DNA of 64,000 nucleotides from Mucilaginibacter sp. OK283 (GTDB lineage: Bacteria > Bacteroidota > Bacteroidia > Sphingobacteriales > Sphingobacteriaceae): positions 1 to 64,000 of the forward strand of contig NZ_FODR01000002.1 in NCBI RefSeq assembly GCF_900110415.1, written 5' to 3'. Under the pieces are notes generated by a model, which saw nothing but the letters and a program-made list of their open reading frames with translations, was not told where the DNA came from and searched no databases. Each line of letters begins with the position of its first letter. Position 1 is the stretch's first letter. Made by a program: the position numbers and the translations under genes. Positions 43,562 through 51,185 of the stretch are shown in pieces.

Positions 43562-44110
43562 ATGCATAAACCTATTCCAGTTAAATCATCAATGAAATGG
43601 CCTGTTAAACGTATCATAACGTTTGCTTTTATAGCTTTATTGGGCCTGGTGCCCTGGGAAGCATTATTACCCATCCAGATTATGAATGGCGTTTTAAGGC
43701 TGCTTACCAGTACAGCCTTAGGTTTGTTTGGACTGGCCGGGCTGCTATTTACGCTGCTTATTAGTTTTATGCTGTATAAGCCGCCTTTTGCCTTGCCGGC
43801 AGCCATATTGTTAAGTATTGCCATATTGCCGGTAAGCGCCATTTTTGCCGCAAGTTTAGTACTGCCGGATTTTGAATGGAAAGATACCGCGGTTTACCAG
43901 AATGGTAACGATTACATGGTAGTTCAGGAGCAGGAAGCCTTTGTAACCACCAGCGGGCAAAAACGGCGGGTGCTGCGTACAACATCGCCTAATGGTATGG
44001 TAAGGCGGGTTGAGGAATGGGTTGCGCCCAGTGATGTTGAGTTGTTTAATGGCAGTGTGGTACTTTATGAAGGTAAGCGCTGGGATAAACAAAAAACTCA
44101 GGGCCCGTAA
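43562..44110 (+). CDS. Hypothetical membrane protein
   Basis: 182 aa with four hydrophobic helices (about 16-34, 43-62, 63-72 and 77-99) and a soluble C-terminal part (about 104-182) rich in beta-forming residues (YMVVQEQEAFVTTSGQKRRVLRT). A near-consensus -7 box (TATCTTTC, 43546-43553) precedes the ATG. No recognisable family; it may be an envelope protein of the Sphingobacteriaceae. Confidence 0.6.
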   Translation: MHKPIPVKSSMKWPVKRIITFAFIALLGLVPWEALLPIQIMNGVLRLLTSTALGLFGLAGLLFTLLISFMLYKPPFALPAAILLSIAILPVSAIFAASLVLPDFEWKDTAVYQNGNDYMVVQEQEAFVTTSGQKRRVLRTTSPNGMVRRVEEWVAPSDVELFNGSVVLYEGKRWDKQKTQGP

Positions 44111-44163
44111 ATAATCGAAGTTTCAACCAGCTCCTAATTCCTTGTTTTTAACTACACGAATAG

Positions 44164-44664
44164 CTATTTCGTAGTAATTGTACCCATCCTGGCATATTCC
44201 ACGTCATTGGGTTCCCAAAGTTCAATCTTATTGCCTTCCGGGTCCATTAGATGAACAAAATTGCCATAACTAACTCTTTCCACCGAATCTGTAGGTAAGA
44301 TGCCGGAGGCTTTCAGCTTGATAAGCAACGCATCCAGCTGTTCTACCCGGTAATTGATCATGAATTGCTTTTCCGAGGGTTGAAAATATTTGGTGGTTTC
44401 CTTAAACGGCGCCCATAAGGTAAAACCTTTTTTGGTACTGTCCATACCCTGGTGCCATTCAAAGTTGGTGCCACTCCCTACCATACGCATACCCAGGTTT
44501 TTTTCGTACCAGGCCTTTAATGCCGCCGGGTTTTTGGCCTTAAAGAATATTCCGCCGAGCGCTGTTACTCTTGGGCCGGGGATAGGTTTGCGGGTTAATT
44601 GACTAAAGCCGTAGCCCATTAAAAAAGCAACCAACAATAAGGCGACGAGCGTGATTTTTTTCAT
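44164..44664 (-). CDS. Membrane-anchored VOC/glyoxalase-like protein
   Basis: 166 aa from ATG 44664 (MKKITLVALLLVAFLMGYGFSQL), an N-terminal anchor or signal. The VOC domain (about 35-155) has ALGGIFFKAKNPAALKAWYEKNLGMR and ends in HLMDPEGNKIELWEP, whose Glu is a typical metal ligand. Cytoplasmic versions are glyoxalase/bleomycin-resistance-like proteins; the exported form is uncommon but known. The enzymatic activity cannot be predicted. Confidence 0.8.
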   Translation of the reverse strand: MKKITLVALLLVAFLMGYGFSQLTRKPIPGPRVTALGGIFFKAKNPAALKAWYEKNLGMRMVGSGTNFEWHQGMDSTKKGFTLWAPFKETTKYFQPSEKQFMINYRVEQLDALLIKLKASGILPTDSVERVSYGNFVHLMDPEGNKIELWEPNDVEYARMGTITTK

Positions 44665-44939
44665 CAGCAATAATTTTATTGTTAAAGATAGCTAAATAAT
44701 GCGCGGGATTAAATGAATGTTTTGCCAAATTAAACTGGTAACAGGCTATGGCGTGTGCGTTTTGATATGAAGCTCGTATAGGGAGATATTATGTTTTTTT
44801 AGTATAAAAAAGGTAAGTGTACAGTGATTGCCAAATACATAATTGTCCGAAGTTGGGCGGCGTCAAACAGCGTGAATTTTTCGTTTGGTTTTGTTGTTTT
44901 TTGTTGTAAATTTATATAGTAAACCTATATTAAATTATC

Positions 44940-45983
44940 ATGCCTAAATTAAGTTTGACGATAATTGCAATTTTATTGCTTTTCGTTATCACCTCATGTA
45001 GAAAACTCCATGTAGAACCAGGTCCGGGTGATAATACCGATACTACAAAAGTCGATACTACAAAAACCGATACTACAAAAGTAGAGGCGAAGGGGTGGGT
45101 TCAATTGGGAAACTATCCGGGTACCGCACTTCGCTGGACGTTTGGATTTTCCGGGGGAAATAAAGGATATGTAATTGGTGGCCAATATGAGGAGCCTTCC
45201 GGCCATAGCACCGCCAATGTATTTCAGTATGATCCTTCGGTTGATAAATGGCATCAGCTAAATGACTATCCCGGGAAGGGAATGGGGCTGATGACCGGAT
45301 TTTCAATAAACAACAAAACGTACATGGGCACCGGGTTTAACTACAGTACAAATCTTTTATACAGCGATTTTTGGGAATACGATCCTTCCAAAGACACATG
45401 GATACAAAAGGCGGATTTTCCAGGCGGTAAAAGACAAGGTGCAATATCTTTTTCGATAGGTGGTTATGGATACTTACTTGGCAGCCTCTTGCGAACAAAA
45501 CAGGATCTGTGGAAATATACACCAGCTACCGATCAATGGATCCAAATGACAGATTATCCCGGAACGGGCATTGCCGAAATGATCAGTGCTTCCGTTAATG
45601 GCAAGGCCTATATTGGCGGAGGTACCAGCATGGAAGAAGTTGTGAGTGATTTTTGGGCATACGACCCAGCTTTAGATAAATGGACAAAAAAGGCCGACGT
45701 TATTGAGCCGCTTTATAACCCGGTTACCTTTGCTATGGGCACCAAGATTTATGTTGTTGGCGGAATTGGCCAAAATCTGAAATTCCGTAAAGCTGTACTG
45801 ATATATGATACGGCTACAGATCAATGGACTAAAGCTGAAGATTTTAAAGGGCAGGAAAGGTCGGCAGCTGTTGGATTCGTAATCGGCAACACCGCATATT
45901 TCGGCCTTGGAGCAGGTAGTAAAATAGCGGGCGGAGCCACCTATCCGGTGTACTTCAACGATTTCTGGAAATTTAACCCATAG
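44940..45983 (+). CDS. Kelch-repeat lipoprotein
   Basis: 347 aa with lipoprotein signal (VITSC, Cys20). A linker made of three near-identical DTTKx units follows, then a propeller of about six kelch motifs (e.g. VFQYDPSVDKWHQLNDYPG, FWEYDPSKDTWIQKADFPG, FWAYDPALDKWTKKADV). Bacteroidetes surface lipoproteins of this kind often bind glycans or partner proteins. No catalytic residues are apparent. No TAnnTTTG box was found upstream. Confidence 0.85.
   Translation: MPKLSLTIIAILLLFVITSCRKLHVEPGPGDNTDTTKVDTTKTDTTKVEAKGWVQLGNYPGTALRWTFGFSGGNKGYVIGGQYEEPSGHSTANVFQYDPSVDKWHQLNDYPGKGMGLMTGFSINNKTYMGTGFNYSTNLLYSDFWEYDPSKDTWIQKADFPGGKRQGAISFSIGGYGYLLGSLLRTKQDLWKYTPATDQWIQMTDYPGTGIAEMISASVNGKAYIGGGTSMEEVVSDFWAYDPALDKWTKKADVIEPLYNPVTFAMGTKIYVVGGIGQNLKFRKAVLIYDTATDQWTKAEDFKGQERSAAVGFVIGNTAYFGLGAGSKIAGGATYPVYFNDFWKFNP
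45039..45083 (+). repeat. 15-bp tandem repeat, three copies, in the lipoprotein linker
   Basis: GATACTACAAAAGTC-type units repeat three times at 45039-45053, 45054-45068 and 45069-45083, encoding D-T-T-K-[VT]. Such repeats change length by slippage without shifting the frame. Confidence 0.85.
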
Positions 45984-46144
45984 GTTAAAAAGCCCGAATA
46001 GCATAAATAATGCGCCGGATTAAGCAGGTATTGTTGCAGGTTCATATCCTTTTTGTGACGGGAGTATCTTTCTTTGAGATTTATTGTGCATCCTGCATAA
46101 TGCCTGCTACTACGGGGTTCGGCAATGTAAACGTAGTACCACAT
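45941..46144 (-). pseudogene. Truncated GIY-YIG nuclease fragment
   Basis: From ATG 46144 the frame reads MWYYVYIAEPRSSRHYAGCTINLKERYSRHKK, the beginning of a UPF0213/YhbQ-type GIY-YIG domain (YVY..YAG, NLKER.RH). After residue 32 the sequence no longer fits the family and reads through AT-rich repeat-like DNA, so the catalytic Glu-containing C-terminal half is missing. A complete protein would be about 85-100 aa with LIYYE...REK. Probably a remnant. Confidence 0.55.
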
Positions 46145-46258
46145 TTGAGAAGACTGTGTTGGTCGCAAAATGAGAAAACCTCAATAAAATATGATTTTAC
46201 TGAGGTTTAATTTTCCGTCATTGAAATTTCAACAGATGGTCGCCATAGCGACCGAGGC

Positions 46259-46345
46259 GGAGAGGGAGGGATTCAAACCCCCGGTACCTGTAACAGTACA
46301 CCTGATTTCGAATCAGGCACATTCGATCACTCTGACACCTCTCCG
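46259..46345 (-). tRNA. tRNA-Ser, anticodon CGA
   Basis: On the minus strand GGAGAGG (5' acceptor, 46339-46345) pairs with CCTCTCC (46260-46266). The anticodon arm CTGAT-TTCGAAA-ATCAG gives anticodon CGA. There is a long variable arm, as in serine tRNAs, and a T-arm with loop TTTGAAT. The base at the discriminator position reads C, although bacterial tRNA-Ser normally has G there. Confidence 0.9.
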
Positions 46346-46481
46346 TATAGCTGTATTAGCTATTTGAGGGCGCAAATATAATATTATGTACTAACGTGGG
46401 GGTAACATTTTATAAAATAAATGAAGCACCGTCGTAAAACGGGCTTAGGTTAGCCGAACCTGCCGGTAGCAACATCGCTTG

Positions 46482-46517
46482 AAAAAAACGCCCGCCGGGG
46501 GGACGGAAATAACGGGC
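46482..46517 (-). terminator. Intrinsic terminator after the 46528 gene
   Basis: On the minus strand the stem GCCCG (46513-46517) with CGGGC (46490-46494) is followed by a run of seven T (46482-46488). It lies just past the stop codon at 46528. Confidence 0.6.
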
Positions 46518-46527
46518 CGGTTTTGTT

Positions 46528-46911
46528 TTAAAAGCCGATAAATAAAGCTTTGCTTTTAGGTGTTACCTTGCCAATCCTTTCATCCTTGTTTGATACCAGG
46601 TCACAAAGCTGTATGCCGGCACCTTCAAAATCATCGTGGCTGTCGCTCAGCAGCAACCAGGCGGTATCAAAAGCCTCGTCTTCATCAAACTGAAAATCGG
46701 TAATCGCTGGGATCTCTGCCTTCAAACCGGCATGATGTTCGCGCCTGGTACATATCCAAATGCCGTTGTGTTGCGCATTTTTGCCGGTTTTCCGGAAGAT
46801 CAGCACTATCTTTCGGTCGAAATAAATATAAAACATGCCTACCGCCGGCTTTACGATGGTACTGGCCGGCAGGTAATCCAGCAGGAAATCAAAAGGCACA
46901 GTTTTTTTCAT
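46528..46911 (-). CDS. Conserved hypothetical protein
   Basis: 127 aa, soluble. The opening MKKTVPFDFLLDYLPASTIVKPAVGMFYIYFDRKIVLIFR followed by NGIWICTRREHHAGLK resembles a family of unnamed Bacteroidetes proteins loosely like TfoX N-terminal folds. No motif for catalysis. It is divergent from the DUF5655 gene with 42 bases between starts, so they may share a regulatory region. Confidence 0.6.
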   Translation of the reverse strand: MKKTVPFDFLLDYLPASTIVKPAVGMFYIYFDRKIVLIFRKTGKNAQHNGIWICTRREHHAGLKAEIPAITDFQFDEDEAFDTAWLLLSDSHDDFEGAGIQLCDLVSNKDERIGKVTPKSKALFIGF

Positions 46912-46953
46912 GACGTGGAGTGCATTTTGGTAAATTTAGGCAAAAAATGAATA

Positions 46954-47355
46954 ATGAGCTGGACCTGCCCCAAATGTGAACGCGAGCTGCCGAAACCCGA
47001 ACAGCGGCATTATTGCGCGCGGGTTAGCCTCGACAGTTTGTTTCGGGGACGCCCGCCTGAACTTGTACTGGTGTTTGATAAAATACTGGCCGAGGTGGCC
47101 GATTGGGAGGGAGTTTTGGTTGGCACTACCCCGAATTGTATCGTTTTCACACGGCGGCTTACCTTCCTGGTAATCCGACCGATGAAAAAGGAGCTGGATA
47201 TTAAATTTTATTCGAAAGTACCGCATCCTGAAAGGCCTGTGCTTAAAAGTGTGGCTTCGGGTAATAAGTTTGAAAACCATATCCGTATTGCTTTGCTGGA
47301 TGACCTGCGGCCAAAATTGTTTCTTTATCTGCGGGAATCGTATGAGCTTTTATAG
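46954..47355 (+). CDS. DUF5655-domain protein with zinc ribbon
   Basis: 133 aa. An N-terminal zinc-ribbon-like WTCPKCEREL...HYC (Cys5, Cys8, His and Cys near 20) precedes a DUF5655 domain (about 30-130) with FTRRLTFLVIRPMKKELDI and KFENHIRIALLDDLRPKLFLYLRESYEL. DUF5655 is related to proteins that share a fold with predicted transport/nuclease accessory domains; function unknown. Confidence 0.75.
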   Translation: MSWTCPKCERELPKPEQRHYCARVSLDSLFRGRPPELVLVFDKILAEVADWEGVLVGTTPNCIVFTRRLTFLVIRPMKKELDIKFYSKVPHPERPVLKSVASGNKFENHIRIALLDDLRPKLFLYLRESYELL

Positions 47356-47400
47356 TAGTGTTATGTGGTTTTTAGCCGAAAGTCTTAAGTTTTTAGAGGC

Positions 47401-47703
47401 TGTCTAAAAATAAAAAACAGATCGTTATTGCTTCGTGTTCGCGCATCAACTATTGGAATTTACATAAACATTCGCTTGAACGCTGGCTATGACTCAGCCG
47501 GTCGAGGCTACGCCCGACCACCCTCTCTTCACCTTCGGTGAAAAGGGTTTGTTATTAATTATTTGATAATCAGTTATTTGTTAAATTATGATTTTCAAAA
47601 CCCTCTTTGCGGCGTAGCCGGATAGAGGGCCGGCCAGCGCAGCGTAGCCGGGGTGAGTAGTAGCCGACATGCGAAATACGTTGTTGTTCTTCATTAGAAG
47701 CAT
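47401..47703. repeat. Composite repeat region (families C and D)
   Basis: A fragment with a TCTA5-T-A6-CAG end (47403-47422) resembles, inverted, the tail of family C at 28718-28740. A long inverted repeat of family D follows: arms about 47492-47550 and 47597-47657 contain CACCCTCTCTTC/GATAGAGGG and GGCGTAGCCGG words also seen at 56406-56578. The gap 47356-47903 has no gene. Confidence 0.6.
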
Positions 47704-47842
47704 AAAAACATTAGCAAATCGGGTTTAGACAGATTTTAAGTCAGAAAAAAAGAAAATTCAACTTTATACTTACGACTTGATACTGTTGACTCAGCGAGAG
47801 TTAATTGTCGCAATTACGCCCTTAAATTGTCAGGGATATGCC

Positions 47843-47874
47843 TTGCACCTCCCTGTGTTTTGGCGTTATTTTTG
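47843..47874 (+). promoter_or_regulatory. Promoter of the PhnB/VOC gene
   Basis: TTG (47843-47845), a 21-base spacer and TATTTTTG (47867-47874) match the Bacteroidetes consensus; the ATG is 29 bases further. Confidence 0.6.
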
Positions 47875-47903
47875 ACTAATATTTACACTAAAACCAATTA
47901 CCT

Positions 47904-48809
47904 ATGTTACCCATCAAACCGCACATCTGGTTCGGCCAGGATAAAGCCAAAGAGGCGGCCGAATTCTACGCATCGTTATTGCCCGGTTCGGCCTTAAACT
48001 ATGTGAATCATTTTGCTATGCCCGGCGGCGGCGAATGCGAGACAGTTGAATTTACCATGGCCGGACAGCCCTTCCTGGGCATCAGCGCAGGCCCCGGGTT
48101 AAATATCAGCCCCGCTATATCTTTTATGATCAATTTTGATCCATCACGCAGCCCGGATGCCGCCAAACATATAGATGAAGTTTGGAACAAGCTGTTGCCA
48201 AACGCAAAGGTGATGATGCCGCTTGACCGCTATCCTTTTAGCGAACGCTATGGCTGGATAAGTGATAAATACGGCGTATCATGGCAGTTGATCCTGACCA
48301 ACCCAGCCGGCGAAGAAAGACCGGTGATCGTTCCATCGCTGCTGTACACGGGGGATGTTGCCGGTAAAGCCAATGAGGCTATCGAGTTTTACTGCTCGAT
48401 ATTTAAAGATGGTAAACGGGGTACCACGGCCCCGCGCCCTGAAGATATGGGCCCCGACAAGGCCGGTACGCTCATGTTTGCTGATTTTTACATAAACCAT
48501 ACCTGGCTGGCCGCTATGGATAGCGCACACCCGCACGGGTTGGGTTTTAACGACGCGGTATCATTGCTGGTCACCTGCGAAACGCAGGAAGAGATTGATT
48601 ACTACTGGAGTGCTCTTACGGACGACGGCCAGCCAGGGCAATGCGGCTGGCTGAAGGATAAATACGGCGTATCCTGGCAGGTGACTTCAACCGTAATGTT
48701 TGAGGCACTTAAGCATGGCAGCCCTGAACAGATTGCCCGTGTTACGCAAACTTTTATGACCATGAAAAAAGTTGATGTTGCGGTTCTGCAACAGGCCTAC
48801 AACGGGTAA
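47904..48809 (+). CDS. Two-domain VOC protein (PhnB/3-demethylubiquinone methyltransferase-like)
   Basis: 301 aa made of two VOC/PhnB domains: residues 1-145 (IKPHIWFGQDKAKEAAEFYASLLPGS..) and 150-290 (VPSLLYTGDVAGKANEAIEFYCSIFKDG..), each ending in KYGVSWQL/V. Despite the database name such proteins are not methyltransferases; they belong to the glyoxalase superfamily and their reaction is unknown. Monocistronic between a good promoter and a hairpin terminator. Confidence 0.88.
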   Translation: MLPIKPHIWFGQDKAKEAAEFYASLLPGSALNYVNHFAMPGGGECETVEFTMAGQPFLGISAGPGLNISPAISFMINFDPSRSPDAAKHIDEVWNKLLPNAKVMMPLDRYPFSERYGWISDKYGVSWQLILTNPAGEERPVIVPSLLYTGDVAGKANEAIEFYCSIFKDGKRGTTAPRPEDMGPDKAGTLMFADFYINHTWLAAMDSAHPHGLGFNDAVSLLVTCETQEEIDYYWSALTDDGQPGQCGWLKDKYGVSWQVTSTVMFEALKHGSPEQIARVTQTFMTMKKVDVAVLQQAYNG

Positions 48810-48833
48810 ATCAGCATAATTTAAGCAGAAGAA

Positions 48834-48864
48834 AGCTTGCGATTTATTATTTGCAGGCTTTTTT
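48834..48864 (+). terminator. Hairpin terminator after the PhnB/VOC gene
   Basis: AGCTTGC (48834-48840) pairs with GCAGGCT (48853-48859) with one G-T pair, followed by TTTTT. Confidence 0.5.
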
Positions 48865-48887
48865 CATTTTTGATGATCCACTTAGCT

Positions 48888-48914
48888 GGTTTTGTGTGCC
48901 GGGAATGCGGGCAG
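48888..48914 (+). repeat. Left direct repeat flanking the DarTG module
   Basis: 27 bases beginning GGTTTTGTGTGCCG and ending AATGCGGGCAG match the copy at 51079-51105 at 24 of 27 positions, same orientation. The pair brackets darG-darT. Confidence 0.6.
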
Positions 48915-49039
48915 AAACACAAGTTTGGCACAACAACGTCCCAACACAAGGCGCCAAGAAGGCTTCGGCAACCACGCGTAAGTTTTGAAACTACAAATGC
49001 TGGTAGAAACGCAACCCTGTACGAACGGTTTATGTTGTA

Positions 49040-50095
49040 TCAGTTAATGTTTAGTGTTTGGCTATAATCGCTAAGGTGATTGGCTGCAATATCAATATAC
49101 CTTATTTGAAAAAGCTTTCGCTTACGATCAGACCAATTGTAGATTTTAGTGATAATACCTTCGCGATCAATTCCTGGATTTTCTTTTCTAATAAAATCTA
49201 CAGTTGCCAATATTTCCAAAGACAAGGCTGATTCAAATCCATCGATCAGTTTCACCAAGCTTGACAGCCGGGCACGCTGTTCTGTCGAAAACTCTTTTTT
49301 GACATAGTTTTTTAGCTCTGGCAATTTATCATATTGAAGTTCCAGCGGTTCAAAAGCCTTTGCACTCATCTGTTCGAGACCTTTTACATATTTACCATTC
49401 AAGGCATGCATAACATGTTCCACTCCTACACTATAAGGGCCGTAATGACTTGCCTGAAACTTTAGCTTATTCAACGAGGTCTCGCCTAACCGCTGTAAAA
49501 AATAAGCCAGTTTGTTTGCAACAAAAAGACTGGTGTTCTCGCCAAGTGAGTCATAATAGAACATCGCGTAAAGCAACATTGCCCTTGCCGGGGTCAATTT
49601 AACATCTTTATTGACATCTTGTTTCTTTAGCAACTCCTTCACTGCTTCATTAGGTTCAAATACCTGAATGTCGACGTTTTTTAACTGACCTAAGTGCTTT
49701 TCAATCATTGGCCGGACTTTTTCCCATTTCAAGCCTCCGTTTCCGCAGCCTAAAGGGGGAATTGCGATGCTATCTATCTGGTTTTCTTCAATGACCTGAA
49801 CTAATTTTTGCAGCCCTTGTTCGATATATTCATATTTTGATTTCAGGAACCACTCTGTTTTTGTAGGAAAGTTAATAATGAATTTATCCCCTTCGATCGT
49901 GTGTTCCTTTACCACCAGCAAATCACCTGTACGCAATTGCTTATGCTTGCAGGCGGCGGCATACTGCCGGAAGTTTTCGGGAAAAGCTTCTTTAAACTGC
50001 AGTGCAATGCCTTTACCCATTACCCCTACGGTGTTAACGGTATTGACTAATGCCTGTGCCTTAGCGTCTAATAGATTACCTTTTAAATATTGCAT
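49040..50095 (-). CDS. darG: DarG antitoxin: macro-domain DNA ADP-ribosyl glycohydrolase
   Basis: 351 aa. The N-terminal macro domain (1-155) has NTVNTVGVMGKGIALQFK and IAIPPLGCGNGGLKWEKVRP, which bind ADP-ribose; DarG removes ADP-ribose from thymidine in DNA. The C-terminal domain (about 165-351) with ARAMLLYAMFYYD and YGPYSVGVEHVMHALNGKY is the DarG domain that sequesters DarT. Its ATG overlaps the toxin stop by one base, so the pair is coupled. Base composition is more AT-rich than neighbours, and flanking direct repeats suggest a transferred cassette. Confidence 0.92.
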   Translation of the reverse strand: MQYLKGNLLDAKAQALVNTVNTVGVMGKGIALQFKEAFPENFRQYAAACKHKQLRTGDLLVVKEHTIEGDKFIINFPTKTEWFLKSKYEYIEQGLQKLVQVIEENQIDSIAIPPLGCGNGGLKWEKVRPMIEKHLGQLKNVDIQVFEPNEAVKELLKKQDVNKDVKLTPARAMLLYAMFYYDSLGENTSLFVANKLAYFLQRLGETSLNKLKFQASHYGPYSVGVEHVMHALNGKYVKGLEQMSAKAFEPLELQYDKLPELKNYVKKEFSTEQRARLSSLVKLIDGFESALSLEILATVDFIRKENPGIDREGIITKIYNWSDRKRKLFQIRYIDIAANHLSDYSQTLNIN

Positions 50096-50775
50096 TAATA
50101 ATAATAGTTCCCGTTAGGATTAACCCTTACCGGCATTTCTAAGTTCAATTCGTTTAATATTACTTGAACGCGATTTGCAGCGTCATTGTTATATGTAACT
50201 ATTCCGGCTATACATTGAACTGGTATATGTGTTTTGACCAGGAACTCGGCCTGCTTGTGGCGCATCCTGTCAAAATCATCTTCACTGTTGTGCCAAAATC
50301 GCAGGTCAACTTTATCCCAGTGAACTTCATCCAGATTGTTTAAGTCGTTATAGAATGTGGTGATTCGCGTTTTAGCATGGCCTTCCGTAAAGCACCAATC
50401 ATTACAATGCGCAACAATGTCATTCACCCGACAAACGATATAGACAATGTCTGTTTGCGGTCTTTCTTTGATCCCACGATATCCTGTCTTTATATTCAAC
50501 AGCATAGGTGATAGTCGTCCAAAATAAAAAGGAACGTACTCTCCCAGTGAACCTCCCGGCGGATTGATCCCAACAGGATAGTCGTGTCGCTTAGCAATTA
50601 AGTCACTGTCGCCTATATTAATATAGGCAGGATCAGCCATGCTATGATCCCTGTTAAACATACCATGCGTTAGTAAATATTCTATATTATCGATATGAAC
50701 AATACGATAAACTTTTACAATATCTGGTCGACGGCCTGGCACTTTTTTGCTTGCAAAATTAAGTATAATCCGCAA
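50095..50775 (-). CDS. darT: DarT toxin: ssDNA thymidine ADP-ribosyltransferase
   Basis: 226 aa (DUF4433/DarT family, usual length about 210). VYRIVHIDNIEYLLTHG (22-38) and YVPFYFGRLSPMLL (80-93) form the NAD+ pocket, and RMRHKQAEFLVK places the catalytic Glu at 177. DarT modifies thymidines in single-stranded DNA and blocks replication; in several bacteria DarTG protects against phage. All key motifs are intact, so the toxin is likely active and DarG needed. The first about 18 residues are an extension before the conserved YRI start. Confidence 0.92.
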   Translation of the reverse strand: MRIILNFASKKVPGRRPDIVKVYRIVHIDNIEYLLTHGMFNRDHSMADPAYINIGDSDLIAKRHDYPVGINPPGGSLGEYVPFYFGRLSPMLLNIKTGYRGIKERPQTDIVYIVCRVNDIVAHCNDWCFTEGHAKTRITTFYNDLNNLDEVHWDKVDLRFWHNSEDDFDRMRHKQAEFLVKTHIPVQCIAGIVTYNNDAANRVQVILNELNLEMPVRVNPNGNYYY

Positions 50776-51185
50776 TGCTACAACTAATATAATTTGGTAG
50801 CCTTTGGCGAAACGATTACAACCTTAAGTTTTAGTATGTTTTAATCTTTTGTTATGTTTTTAATCGCGTAACAACCACTGATCGAGGGTAAAGAACGACT
50901 TTTTACTAAGATACAAATTAAATGTAATTTTGAATTAACCAATAACTTTATTGATTTGCCTAAGTCGAACACCATGTCATTAATGGATCGGCGAACTAAT
51001 GTAAATTAAACTTTAGCGCAAGTTTTCTGTACCCCTGTTGTCAATAGTCTACCGCTGTTCCAATGTCTCAAATTGCAAGGTTTTGTGCGCCGCAAATGCG
51101 GGCAGCTGATGTGTGATTTTCAAAACGGTACAAAGCTGTATCATCCTAAAAAGTTTACATAAGACAATAAAAAACAGTATGCCAA
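50776..51185. other. AT-rich gap upstream of darT
   Basis: No gene or clear -7 box was found. The right direct repeat of the DarTG cassette lies at 51079-51105. The segment is AT-rich, as expected for foreign DNA. Confidence 0.5.
51079..51105 (+). repeat. Right direct repeat flanking the DarTG module
   Basis: Matches 48888-48914 at 24 of 27 positions (GGTTTTGTGCGCCG...AATGCGGGCAG). Confidence 0.6.

Noticed and set aside
43471..43842. 123-codon minus-strand frame overlapping the hypothetical membrane protein at 43562
   Set aside because: No recognisable sequence and no start signal; the plus-strand frame has coherent membrane helices and a near-consensus promoter box.
48837..49067. 76-codon plus-strand frame between the VOC gene and darG, containing CRECGQKHKF
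   Set aside because: It starts in a terminator, overlaps the direct repeat and the darG end, and has low-complexity composition; no zinc-finger pair is completed.
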